Shown piece by piece: positions 7,579 through 15,333 of a DNA stretch of 64,000 nucleotides. The stretch comes from Cyclobacteriaceae bacterium (GTDB lineage Bacteria > Bacteroidota > Bacteroidia > Cytophagales > Cyclobacteriaceae). How positions within the stretch are numbered: the first letter of the stretch is position 1; each line of letters begins with the position of its first letter. The position numbers were made by a program, and so were the translations under genes. Where the stretch lies: positions 1-64,000 of the forward strand of contig JANQKF010000015.1 of assembly GCA_028281285.1 (NCBI GenBank), written 5' to 3'. The notes below the pieces were generated by a model. That model ran no database searches. It was not told the origin of the DNA and worked only from the letters and a program-made list of their open reading frames with translations.

Positions 7579-8649
7579 CTAGCTCGCTTTTCTTTCATTC
7601 TGAAAAACCTCCTCCACATATTGTTTCATCGAGTTCAACCCCATTTCAGATTGCTGATAAATTTGTCCTGCATATGGTTCGGGGATTGATTTTCGGTCTC
7701 CGGATAAGGCACGGAAATTCAAAACAGTGGTCACCTCGTTTTTCCTTTTTAACTCATAATAGGCCAACATGGCAAAACCTGTATTCATTGAAGTTGCCTT
7801 TTCGATATAGACTACATCATCGGTGTCATCAATTTCCTGTACTGTTTGAATGTCCAGCTTGTCACCATCAAATTCACAAATATGCGTACTCCCTATTCGA
7901 TTGATACTGGAATCATACTCGATATTTTTCAGTCCTGGTGCAAAGTGAACTTTTTGGCTATGATCAGTCAATATTTTATGTACCAGATTCAATGGTGCAT
8001 TTACCTCAAGCTCCAATTTTCGGGCAATATTGAACAAGTTGCTGATATCTTCTAATTTCTCTGGTGTTGCTACTTCGCTCCGTAAATGATTCAGTTTTGC
8101 ATAGTGGTATTTGATGTCTCCCAACACCGTATAAATATCATGCCCTGAATTCCACTTAAGTGTTGAGTTTTCCATTTGTTCAAATTGGTAGTAGTCGTCC
8201 GACATCAGAATGTATTCAGAAGCCGGAACATTGTTCTTAAGCAATCGGTGAGCTATCACCATATCAGGACCAGACAACTTGGTGAAGTGAGAAATTTTGA
8301 TCTGATCGAACGTACCAAAATGAACAACAAACTTGAGAGAAAGTCCAGTTGCTCCCTGACAAGCCCCACATTTACAAACTCTGTCTCTCTCTATCACCTG
8401 CAAGTAATAGTGAAAATTTAGAAACGCCTCTTTGCACAATTCTTCGATGTCCTTATGACTCATTCTTTCTGAATGGTAAGTCAATAGAGCATCACCCTCT
8501 ATCTCGGCAAGGATAAATTTATCCTTGATTGTGTCCGCCAGTACTTGTAACAACTCATTGATAATATGAGTGCTATGGCTCAATTCTGTTTTTGTAAGAA
8601 ATTTGGTGTAGCCGCTAATGTCGGGAATTAAAATCGTGGCTTCTTGCAT
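7579..8649 (-). CDS. DUF2652 protein: nucleotide-cyclase-like domain plus SRPBCC domain
   Basis: The N-terminal half resembles a class III nucleotide cyclase fold: ILIPDISGYTKFL with the first metal Asp, and AEIEGDALLTYH with the second. It is interrupted by a cysteine cluster CKCGACQ near residue 95. The C-terminal half (about 210-345) looks like an SRPBCC/START-type ligand pocket (LELEVNAPLNLVHKILTDHSQKVHFAPGLKNIEY). This two-part layout is that of DUF2652 proteins. Whether it makes a cyclic nucleotide is not known; I did not find the full set of base-selecting residues. It is separate from the operon downstream. Divergent from the GT9 gene. Confidence 0.8.
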   Translation of the reverse strand: MQEATILIPDISGYTKFLTKTELSHSTHIINELLQVLADTIKDKFILAEIEGDALLTYHSERMSHKDIEELCKEAFLNFHYYLQVIERDRVCKCGACQGATGLSLKFVVHFGTFDQIKISHFTKLSGPDMVIAHRLLKNNVPASEYILMSDDYYQFEQMENSTLKWNSGHDIYTVLGDIKYHYAKLNHLRSEVATPEKLEDISNLFNIARKLELEVNAPLNLVHKILTDHSQKVHFAPGLKNIEYDSSINRIGSTHICEFDGDKLDIQTVQEIDDTDDVVYIEKATSMNTGFAMLAYYELKRKNEVTTVLNFRALSGDRKSIPEPYAGQIYQQSEMGLNSMKQYVEEVFQNERKAS

Positions 8650-8710
8650 CTGTTTCTTCTCAATTAAGACTTACTTACTCACCACGTTCCAAAAGGGACA
8701 ACAAAACTCA

Positions 8711-8718
8711 TATATTTG
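8711..8718 (+). promoter_or_regulatory. -7 promoter box TATATTTG for the GT9 operon
   Basis: Exact TAnnTTTG, ending 17 bases before ATG 8736, in the divergent gap after the DUF2652 gene. Confidence 0.6.
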
Positions 8719-8735
8719 CTTGATCCCATTTTTCA

Positions 8736-9743
8736 ATGCCTTCACAACGAATCTTAATCGTTCAAACCGCATTTATTGGTGACGTCATACTGGCGTCTGC
8801 CCTTATCGAAAAACTGTCTGCATACTATCCTGATGCGAGCATTGATTTCCTACTTCGTAAAGGGAACGAGACACTGTTTAAAAACCACCCAAAACTCAGG
8901 GAAGTTCATATCTGGGACAAAAAGGGAAATAAATACAGGAATTTGTTTGGGCTGATTGGCAAAATAAGGAAGAGACGTTATGATATATTGATTAATGTAC
9001 AGCGGTTCGCCAACACCGGTCTACTCACGGCACTCTCTAGGGCCAAACTCAAAATTGGCTTTGACAAGAACCCATGGTCTTGGGCGTTCGATAAGAAAAT
9101 TCCTCACCGAATTGAACAAGGAGTTCATGAAGTGGAACGAAACAATGACCTTATCAAAGAACTTACAGATGACACAATAAAACGGCCAAGACTCTATCCT
9201 ACCCAATTCGATTTTGATGAGGTAAGCATCTTCAAATCAAAGCCTTATATCTGCATGGCACCAGCCTCCGTTTGGTACACCAAGCAATTCCCGAAAGAAA
9301 AGTGGATAGAGTTGATTAATTCGCTCGAATTTGAAGGCTCTATATATTTATTAGGAGCACCGGGGGATCATTCGTTGTGTGAGGAAATCATTGACCGATT
9401 GAACAAAAAAAGTATCCGAAACCTCTGTGGAGGACTTACACTCCTTCAGTCTGCAGCATTAATGAAAGATGCCGAATTGAACTACGTGAATGACTCTGCC
9501 CCCATGCATCTTGCATCAGCGGTAAATGCGAAGACATGTGCAATCTATTGTTCTACACTGCCGGAATTCGGGTTTGGGCCTTTAGCAGATTTCGCGAAGG
9601 TGGTTCAAGTGAATGACCTTAATTGTCGGCCTTGTGGGCTGCATGGAAAAAAATCCTGTCCTGAAGGCCATTTTCGTTGTGGTCAAGACATGGATATTCA
9701 ACAACTTATTAAGAACTTGGAAGACGCCCGACAACAGAGTTAA
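8736..9743 (+). CDS. Glycosyltransferase family 9 (heptosyltransferase-like)
   Basis: A GT-B glycosyltransferase likely to act on lipopolysaccharide core. The N-terminus RILIVQTAFIGDVILASALIEKL is the classic GT9 start. The C-terminal donor domain has YICMAPASVWYTKQFPKEKW and YVNDSAPMHLASAVNAKTCAIYCST, the NDSGPMHLA-type GT9 signature. Length of 335 residues is normal. It is cytoplasmic or membrane-peripheral. First gene of a plus-strand operon with the Xaa-Pro aminopeptidase five bases downstream. Confidence 0.92.
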   Translation: MPSQRILIVQTAFIGDVILASALIEKLSAYYPDASIDFLLRKGNETLFKNHPKLREVHIWDKKGNKYRNLFGLIGKIRKRRYDILINVQRFANTGLLTALSRAKLKIGFDKNPWSWAFDKKIPHRIEQGVHEVERNNDLIKELTDDTIKRPRLYPTQFDFDEVSIFKSKPYICMAPASVWYTKQFPKEKWIELINSLEFEGSIYLLGAPGDHSLCEEIIDRLNKKSIRNLCGGLTLLQSAALMKDAELNYVNDSAPMHLASAVNAKTCAIYCSTLPEFGFGPLADFAKVVQVNDLNCRPCGLHGKKSCPEGHFRCGQDMDIQQLIKNLEDARQQS

Positions 9744-9748
9744 GCATC

Positions 9749-11038
9749 ATGAAATACCACCCAATTGACCAATCCCTATATATTCGAAATCGTAAAAAAC
9801 TGGCTGGTGAGCTAAAGCCCAATTCCGTAGCCATTTTCAATTCAAATGACATAATGCCTACGAATGCGGACGGTACTATGCCATTCCGGCAAAACAACAA
9901 TCTGCTCTACTTATCAGGCATTGATCAGGAGGAAACTATACTGATAATCGCCCCTGATTTCCCTGATCCAAAGCTTCGTGAGGTTCTTTTTGTCAAAGAG
10001 ACAAGCAAGTTGATTGCAATCTGGGAGGGACATAAATACACCAAGGCCGAGGCAACGTCAGCATCCGGAACCCCCACCGTAATGTGGAATACTGAGTTTG
10101 AGAAAACTTTGTTGACCATTCTTGCTGAATCAGACAATATCTATTTGGATTCCAACGAGCATATTCGAAATGCTTCAGAAGTGGAAACTCGGAATGCACG
10201 GTTTTCCAAATGGTGCCGAGATGAATACCCTCATTATAATTATGAACGCATTGCCCCAATCATTTATGATCTAAGAACGGTCAAAGAAAACCTTGAAATC
10301 CAAGCCATTCAGGAGGCATGCAACATAACAGAAAGGGGATTTCGTAGAGTAATGAATTTCGTGAAACCCGGGGTGTGGGAATACGAGGTTGAAGCGGAGT
10401 ATATGCACGAGTTTCTTAGGAACCGATCAAGAGGTTTCGGTTATGAACCAATCATTGCCGGAGGTGGAAATGCCTGTGTCCTTCATTACATAGACAACAA
10501 TCAGGAACTCAAAGAGGGAGATCTCCTTTTGATGGATGTAGGTGCTGAATATGCCAATTATAATTCAGATATGACTCGTGTCATTCCGGTAAGCGGCAGG
10601 TTCAGTGAAAGACAAAAACAGGTTTACAATGCTGTATTAAGAGTTAAGAATGCAGCAACAGAGTTGTTAACCCCCGGCAATTCAATACCGGATTATCATA
10701 AAGAAGTGGGGCTGATCATGCAAGATGAGTTGGTAGGACTAGGCCTGATCGATCAAACAGATATAAAAAATCAAGACCCTGATTGGCCTGCCTACAAAAA
10801 ATACTTTATGCATGGCACTTCTCACCATCTCGGACTTGATGTTCACGATGTCGCAAGCATTTATACTGAGTTCAAACCCGGAATGGTTTTCACCGTTGAA
10901 CCTGGCATTTATATTCCTGATGAAGGCATCGGAATACGCTTAGAAGATGATGTGGTAATCAGGGAGAACGGTCATGACAATCTTATGGCTAATATTCCAA
11001 TCGAAATTGAGGAAATAGAGGATTTGATGAATTCGTAA
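9749..11038 (+). CDS. pepP: Xaa-Pro aminopeptidase (M24B, cytosolic)
   Basis: It removes N-terminal residues that precede proline. The N-terminal aminopeptidase-P domain is followed by the pita-bread M24 domain. The metal ligands are visible: LLMDVGAEYANYNSDMTRV (two Asp), HGTSHHLGLDVHD (His), FTVEPGIYIP (Glu) and GIRLEDDVV (Glu). There is no signal peptide, unlike the second M24B enzyme at 50157. At 429 residues it matches E. coli PepP. In an operon with GT9, GNAT and RidA genes. Confidence 0.94.
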   Translation: MKYHPIDQSLYIRNRKKLAGELKPNSVAIFNSNDIMPTNADGTMPFRQNNNLLYLSGIDQEETILIIAPDFPDPKLREVLFVKETSKLIAIWEGHKYTKAEATSASGTPTVMWNTEFEKTLLTILAESDNIYLDSNEHIRNASEVETRNARFSKWCRDEYPHYNYERIAPIIYDLRTVKENLEIQAIQEACNITERGFRRVMNFVKPGVWEYEVEAEYMHEFLRNRSRGFGYEPIIAGGGNACVLHYIDNNQELKEGDLLLMDVGAEYANYNSDMTRVIPVSGRFSERQKQVYNAVLRVKNAATELLTPGNSIPDYHKEVGLIMQDELVGLGLIDQTDIKNQDPDWPAYKKYFMHGTSHHLGLDVHDVASIYTEFKPGMVFTVEPGIYIPDEGIGIRLEDDVVIRENGHDNLMANIPIEIEEIEDLMNS

Positions 11039-11040
11039 CA

Positions 11041-11478
11041 ATGCACTTCTCTGTCGAACAAGGGTCGTTGAAAGAAGCACTTCTGGTGCTTCGTGAACTT
11101 CCCGAATTTGACCCGCTACTTTCTGGTCAATATTACCGAGATCGGCTTTCGGATCATGATTCTTATATAATAGTGGCAAAGTCTAAGGGTAAGATTGTGG
11201 GTTGCAAAATTGGCTATGATCGTTACAAAGACGGTTCATTTTACAGTTGGCTTGGCGGTGTCATCCCCTCATATCGACATCTGGGTATAGCAAAAGCAAT
11301 GCTTGTAGATCAACATGAATGGGCTAAAAGAAGAGGTTATGATCGTATTCGATTCAAGACACTCAACCGGCATAAAGCCATGCTCATCTTTTCCATAAAG
11401 AATGGTTTTGAAATTTTTAATGTCAAGACAAAAGACGAACTTGAGAATAATCGAATAGAACTTATCAAGTACCTATGA
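11041..11478 (+). CDS. GNAT family N-acetyltransferase (145 aa)
   Basis: A single GNAT acetyltransferase domain. The acetyl-CoA loop is SWLGGVIPSYRHLGIAKAMLVDQHEWAKRRGY, with a R-x-x-G-I-A pattern, and the C-terminal strand motif is AMLIFSIKNGFEIFNVK. Acceptor unknown. The start codon lies two bases after the aminopeptidase stop and the gene overlaps RidA by four bases (ATGA), so it is translationally coupled on both sides. Confidence 0.85.
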   Translation: MHFSVEQGSLKEALLVLRELPEFDPLLSGQYYRDRLSDHDSYIIVAKSKGKIVGCKIGYDRYKDGSFYSWLGGVIPSYRHLGIAKAMLVDQHEWAKRRGYDRIRFKTLNRHKAMLIFSIKNGFEIFNVKTKDELENNRIELIKYL

Positions 11479-12092
11479 CGAACATCCAACACAACTCTGA
11501 TCAGGCACCAGAACCTGTAGGCCTATATCCACATGCGAGGCAAGTAGGAAACCTCCTCTTTCTTTCAGGAGTAGGGCCACGAAAAAAGGGAAGCAGGGAC
11601 ATTCCCGGTGTAACGCTGGATGCAGATGGAAATATTATAGCCTACAATATTGAAGAGCAATGCAAATCAGTATTTGAAAATGTTCGAATGATCCTTGAAG
11701 CGTCCGGAAGTAGCTGGAAGAATTTGGTGGACGTCACTGTATTCCTGACGAACATGAAAGATGACTTCTCGACCTATAACCGAGTTTATTCCGAGTATTT
11801 CAAAGACAACAGACCGTGTAGAACTACTGTGGAAATAAATAGTCTTCCAACACCAATTGGTATTGAATTGAAGTGTATTGCTACTCTTGATAACGATTCT
11901 ACGAAGAGCCCAACTCAGGAATCAGAGGCTCAGGCACAAGAAGAGGTGTCAGCACAGGAACAAACTGACCATACTGTTGTCCCTCAACACACGGAGCCCA
12001 TACAAGAAGTGAAACCTGAACCATCACCAATACATGATCCTGCTCCTAAGCCAGTGCCCAAAGAGAACGATCCACCAACAAGAAGCTGGTAA
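11475..12092 (+). CDS. RidA/YjgF family protein with Pro/Glu-rich tail (2-aminomuconate deaminase-like)
   Basis: RidA proteins hydrolyse reactive enamine/imine intermediates. Residues 1-140 hold the RidA fold (HARQVGNLLFLSGVGPR, VFENVRMILEASGSSWKNLVDVTVFLTNM, NRPCRTTVEINSLP with the active-site Arg). The GLYPHARQVG...RDIPGVTLD opening resembles the 2-aminomuconate deaminase branch, but no kynurenine-pathway genes are nearby. Residues 140-205 form a Gln/Glu/Pro tail (AQEEVSAQEQ, PSPIHDPAPKPVPK) not found in typical RidA, probably disordered. Fourth gene of the operon. Confidence 0.87.
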   Translation: MTNIQHNSDQAPEPVGLYPHARQVGNLLFLSGVGPRKKGSRDIPGVTLDADGNIIAYNIEEQCKSVFENVRMILEASGSSWKNLVDVTVFLTNMKDDFSTYNRVYSEYFKDNRPCRTTVEINSLPTPIGIELKCIATLDNDSTKSPTQESEAQAQEEVSAQEQTDHTVVPQHTEPIQEVKPEPSPIHDPAPKPVPKENDPPTRSW

Positions 12093-12142
12093 TCCCAATT
12101 ACTTGAAACTTACCGTGCGATCGTCAGGAGGCTGTTGAACCA

Positions 12143-12150
12143 TACCTTTG
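12143..12150 (+). promoter_or_regulatory. -7 promoter box TACCTTTG for the membrane hydrolase gene
   Basis: Exact TAnnTTTG, 47 bases before ATG 12198, followed by a hairpin in the predicted leader. Confidence 0.55.
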
Positions 12151-12164
12151 ATTCACCTGCCTAA

Positions 12165-12186
12165 TTGACTATTTTTCAATAGTCAA
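12165..12186 (+). promoter_or_regulatory. Leader hairpin TTGACTATT-TTTC-AATAGTCAA
   Basis: A perfect 9-bp inverted repeat with a 4-base loop ends 11 bases before the start codon at 12198 and just after the predicted transcription start. In RNA it would form a hairpin next to the ribosome landing site. It could act on translation or be an operator dyad. Without a U-tract it is not an intrinsic terminator for the upstream operon. Confidence 0.5.
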
Positions 12187-12197
12187 CCTTAACTGTT

Positions 12198-14579
12198 ATG
12201 CGTAAGTTCTTTAGCAGAGTTTGGAAAGCCATTCTCAATTTTTTCAATAGAATCAATCCCGGGCCAATCGCATGGAAGGGAGCCAATAAGGCAATTATGG
12301 TCGCTACTGCGGCCATTTGGATCATTGCCTCGCTGATCATGTTTGTTATTTCCCCCAGTACTACCCTAGGGCTTATTCCGGTACTTTTGGGCCTTGGAAT
12401 CGCTTTCATAGCTGGTGCGGGAGCAATTTTGGCCCTAAGGATAATTAATTGGTTTCCCAAGGGATTTATCTGGGTATTGCCCGGTACATATATTTTGATG
12501 GGAGTCGTTTTTGGAATGGGCTCGTTGTCGTGGCAGTTTCCGCTGTTCGTGGTTGTATTCTCAGGAGGGCTAGGTGCATCGATTTTTTCCTTAACCAAAA
12601 AGAATCGAAGTAGTCTTTCATTACTGCAAAAAATTGTAGCCGGTTTAGGAGGCATAACCGGCATTGTTGGTTTGGTTTGGGGACTAGCCTGGTTATCCGA
12701 TACGGGTTTCAAGCCTGACCCCGATCATATCAATGCAGCGGAAAAGTCTTCTTATGTGGCCACTCCGATCAACTTAGCTAATCCATCCAGTCCGGGAGCG
12801 TACGAATTGAACTACCTAACCTATGGTAGTGGAAAGGACAAACAACGAAAAGAATTTGGGGAGGATGCCACTATTTTAACAGACTCAGTTGATGGCTCAA
12901 GACTATTGGACAACTGGGAAGGGATTTCAGGTAAACTCCGCACCCGCTACTGGGGGTTTGATGAGAAGGCACTTCCAATTAATGGTAGAGTATGGTACCC
13001 AGAGGGAGATGGTCCGTTCCCATTGGCATTGATCGTTCACGGCAACCATAGCATGCAGGATTATTCGGATCCAGGTTACGGATACTTGGGGGAATTGCTG
13101 GCCAGTCAGGGAATTATCATGGTTAGTGTGGACGAAAACTTTTTGAATGGGTCGTGGACCGATATTTTCACCGATGGCCTGGATGAAGAAAACGATGCTC
13201 GGGGCTGGCTTCTCCTGGAGCACCTAAAAAACTGGAAAAAATGGAATTCAACACCAGGCAGCATATTCCATAACAAAGTGGACATGTCAAACCTGGCGGT
13301 AATGGGACACTCGAGAGGCGGAGAGGCAGCCGCAGTAGCCGCTTTCTTGAATAAACTGTCATATTACCCCGATGATGCCAAGCAGAAGTTTGATTTCAAG
13401 TTTAACATCAAGGCGGTAGTGGCCATAGCTCCAGTGGACGGGCAATATCGGCCGGGAGAAGACCGCACCCCACTCGAAAACGTCAACTACCTAGTGATTC
13501 ACGGTGCGAATGATGGAGACGTTCAATCATTTGCAGGCCTTAGACAATATGAGAGAGTCAAATTCACAAATGACAGTAGCTATTTTAAATCGGGGGTTTA
13601 TGTCTATGGAGCGAATCATGGTCAATTTAATACCACCTGGGGTAATAGGGACTCTGGAATGCCATTTGGCTCACTATTAAATGTTGATGCATTAATGCCA
13701 AAGGAAGATCAGGAGACTATTGGGAAGGTATACATCAGCGCATTTTTGCAAGCCACTCTCCAAAATAAAAAAGAGTATATCAACCTTTTTAAAGATTACA
13801 GAACAGGAAAAGACTGGTTACCTGAAACCATTTATTTAAATCAATTTGAGTCAAGTGACTGGACGACTATTGCAGATTTTGAAGAGGATCTGGACCTTAC
13901 CACAGCATCCAACGGTTCAAAGTTCAAGGGTGAAAACCTAACGGTTTGGAAAGAGCGACTTGTAGGCATGAAATGGGGAAATAAAGGTACCAGGGCTGCA
14001 TACCTGGGATGGGATTCGTTAGCCTATGAGGCAGATACGGCTCGTTATACCATCGAATTCTCAAATAAAATTGATGCTAACAATTATCGCCTCCTAAGCT
14101 TTGAATTATCTGAAGGTAAAGGCAATACCTATCCTGATAAGGAGCGTGATGAGGAGATGAAAGAGAATGACAATTCAGATGACGATTCAGACGAAGAGAA
14201 AATTGACGCTGACAATGAACCAAATAACAATTCGGATGAGGAAGACCAAGAGGATTCAGAAAAAGATGAAGAAAAGAAAGCTGAAGATCCACTTGATTTT
14301 AGCATCTGCTTCGTTGATCAGAACGGAAATAATGCTTTGATTAAGCTAAGTGACTACGGTTTCTTGCAACGGCAATTGAGTGTCGATGTTCTTAAAAACA
14401 AGGAGTTGCAATCCACGAGTCGATCAGAAGCGGTTTACAACACATTTTTCGTGAATTTGTCACAATTAGGCTCGTCTAACGAGGAATTTGATGTCTCCAC
14501 TATCCAAAGTATGTCATTCATCTTTGACCAAACCAAGAAGGGAATCATAATTCTGGACAAAATAGCTTTATCGCGTTGA
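12198..14579 (+). CDS. Membrane-anchored alpha/beta hydrolase with acidic linker (793 aa)
   Basis: Residues 1-170 hold about four to five membrane helices (AIMVATAAIWIIASLIMFVI, LIPVLLGLGIAFIAGAGAILALRII, WVLPGTYILMGVVFGMG). An alpha/beta hydrolase domain follows at about 260-540: the strand FPLALIVHGNHSMQDY, nucleophile elbow GHSRGGEAA, and a late YGANHGQFNTTWG that may supply the catalytic His. A strongly acidic disordered linker (DNSDDDSDEEKIDADNEPNNNSDEEDQEDSEKDEEKK) then leads to a small C-terminal beta-rich domain. The substrate is unknown; the fold would suit an esterase or dienelactone-hydrolase-type enzyme facing the periplasm. The gene has its own promoter. Confidence 0.78.
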   Translation: MRKFFSRVWKAILNFFNRINPGPIAWKGANKAIMVATAAIWIIASLIMFVISPSTTLGLIPVLLGLGIAFIAGAGAILALRIINWFPKGFIWVLPGTYILMGVVFGMGSLSWQFPLFVVVFSGGLGASIFSLTKKNRSSLSLLQKIVAGLGGITGIVGLVWGLAWLSDTGFKPDPDHINAAEKSSYVATPINLANPSSPGAYELNYLTYGSGKDKQRKEFGEDATILTDSVDGSRLLDNWEGISGKLRTRYWGFDEKALPINGRVWYPEGDGPFPLALIVHGNHSMQDYSDPGYGYLGELLASQGIIMVSVDENFLNGSWTDIFTDGLDEENDARGWLLLEHLKNWKKWNSTPGSIFHNKVDMSNLAVMGHSRGGEAAAVAAFLNKLSYYPDDAKQKFDFKFNIKAVVAIAPVDGQYRPGEDRTPLENVNYLVIHGANDGDVQSFAGLRQYERVKFTNDSSYFKSGVYVYGANHGQFNTTWGNRDSGMPFGSLLNVDALMPKEDQETIGKVYISAFLQATLQNKKEYINLFKDYRTGKDWLPETIYLNQFESSDWTTIADFEEDLDLTTASNGSKFKGENLTVWKERLVGMKWGNKGTRAAYLGWDSLAYEADTARYTIEFSNKIDANNYRLLSFELSEGKGNTYPDKERDEEMKENDNSDDDSDEEKIDADNEPNNNSDEEDQEDSEKDEEKKAEDPLDFSICFVDQNGNNALIKLSDYGFLQRQLSVDVLKNKELQSTSRSEAVYNTFFVNLSQLGSSNEEFDVSTIQSMSFIFDQTKKGIIILDKIALSR

Positions 14580-14696
14580 TCTATTCGAGAATTGATTCCC
14601 AGATTGGGAAAAACAAAAACGCTTCACAAGTCCTAAAACGGCCGATTTAACAAAATTTGGACTATTTGGTAGGGTGGTATGGCTATTGACGGGTAT

Positions 14697-14716
14697 AAGA
14701 TGTACCAAAACATCTT
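14697..14716. repeat. Inverted repeat AAGATGT-ACCAAA-ACATCTT before the MscS-like gene
   Basis: Perfect 7-bp arms with a 6-base spacer, ending five bases before ATG 14722. Possible operator or leader hairpin. Confidence 0.4.
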
Positions 14717-14721
14717 AGTTT

Positions 14722-15276
14722 ATGAAACGGCTGCAGTCCTCATACCTAAAAAGTGAGACCACATGGACACATTTTTTAAATGCCTCCAGTGGCCTGTTCC
14801 TAAGGATATTCTCCCCTTTCAAAGTCGGTGATATAATCGAAGTCAAAGGTCATCTCGGGACCGTTATAAACAAGGGGTGGTTTACTTTTAAAATTTTGAC
14901 CTCAGAGGACAAAGAGCTTTCATTTGCAAACAAGACAGTTTACCAAAACGGAATAAGTAATCTGACCACCAAAAACATGATGAGGTTAGACCTCAATGTT
15001 GAAGTAAAGTATGATTCCAATATGACCCAGGTCAAAGATACTTTGATGGGCATATTAAGGAAGAACGAGTTGGTGCTTAGCTCCCCTTCACCTAAGATCT
15101 CCATTTCAGGTCTGCGTGACCAATTCATTGACCTGACACTCACCCCCTGGTGTGAACCTGATGACTACTGGAGTGCTTATAACCAATTGCATTATCAATT
15201 ATTGGAAGGACTTAAGGCTAAGGGAGTTACCACAGAAATCAAGCCTGCCATGGTCGAGCTCCGAAAGGTTATCTAA
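14722..15276 (+). CDS. MscS-like soluble fragment lacking the channel membrane helices (184 aa)
   Basis: The sequence ASSGLFLRIFSPFKVGDIIEVKGHLGTVINKGWF matches the end of MscS TM3 followed by the beta domain (PF-VGD-I--G-GTV pattern). The remainder (residues 90-184) fits the alpha/beta C-terminal domain. The two N-terminal helices and the first part of the pore helix are missing, and an in-frame TAG lies six bases before the ATG, so the ORF cannot extend. It may be a decayed channel gene or a genuine cytoplasmic MscS-like domain protein. The reading frame itself is intact. No coupling to neighbours. Confidence 0.65.
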   Translation: MKRLQSSYLKSETTWTHFLNASSGLFLRIFSPFKVGDIIEVKGHLGTVINKGWFTFKILTSEDKELSFANKTVYQNGISNLTTKNMMRLDLNVEVKYDSNMTQVKDTLMGILRKNELVLSSPSPKISISGLRDQFIDLTLTPWCEPDDYWSAYNQLHYQLLEGLKAKGVTTEIKPAMVELRKVI

Positions 15277-15307
15277 ACCCGACTCCCCTGGTTCATGCAT
15301 AAAGAGA

Positions 15308-15315
15308 TATATTTG
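15308..15315 (+). promoter_or_regulatory. -7 promoter box TATATTTG for rmuC
   Basis: Exact TAnnTTTG lying downstream of the track start (15295) and 18 bases before ATG 15334, which argues for the later start. Confidence 0.5.
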
Positions 15316-15333
15316 TTGAAAACACGTCAGCAA

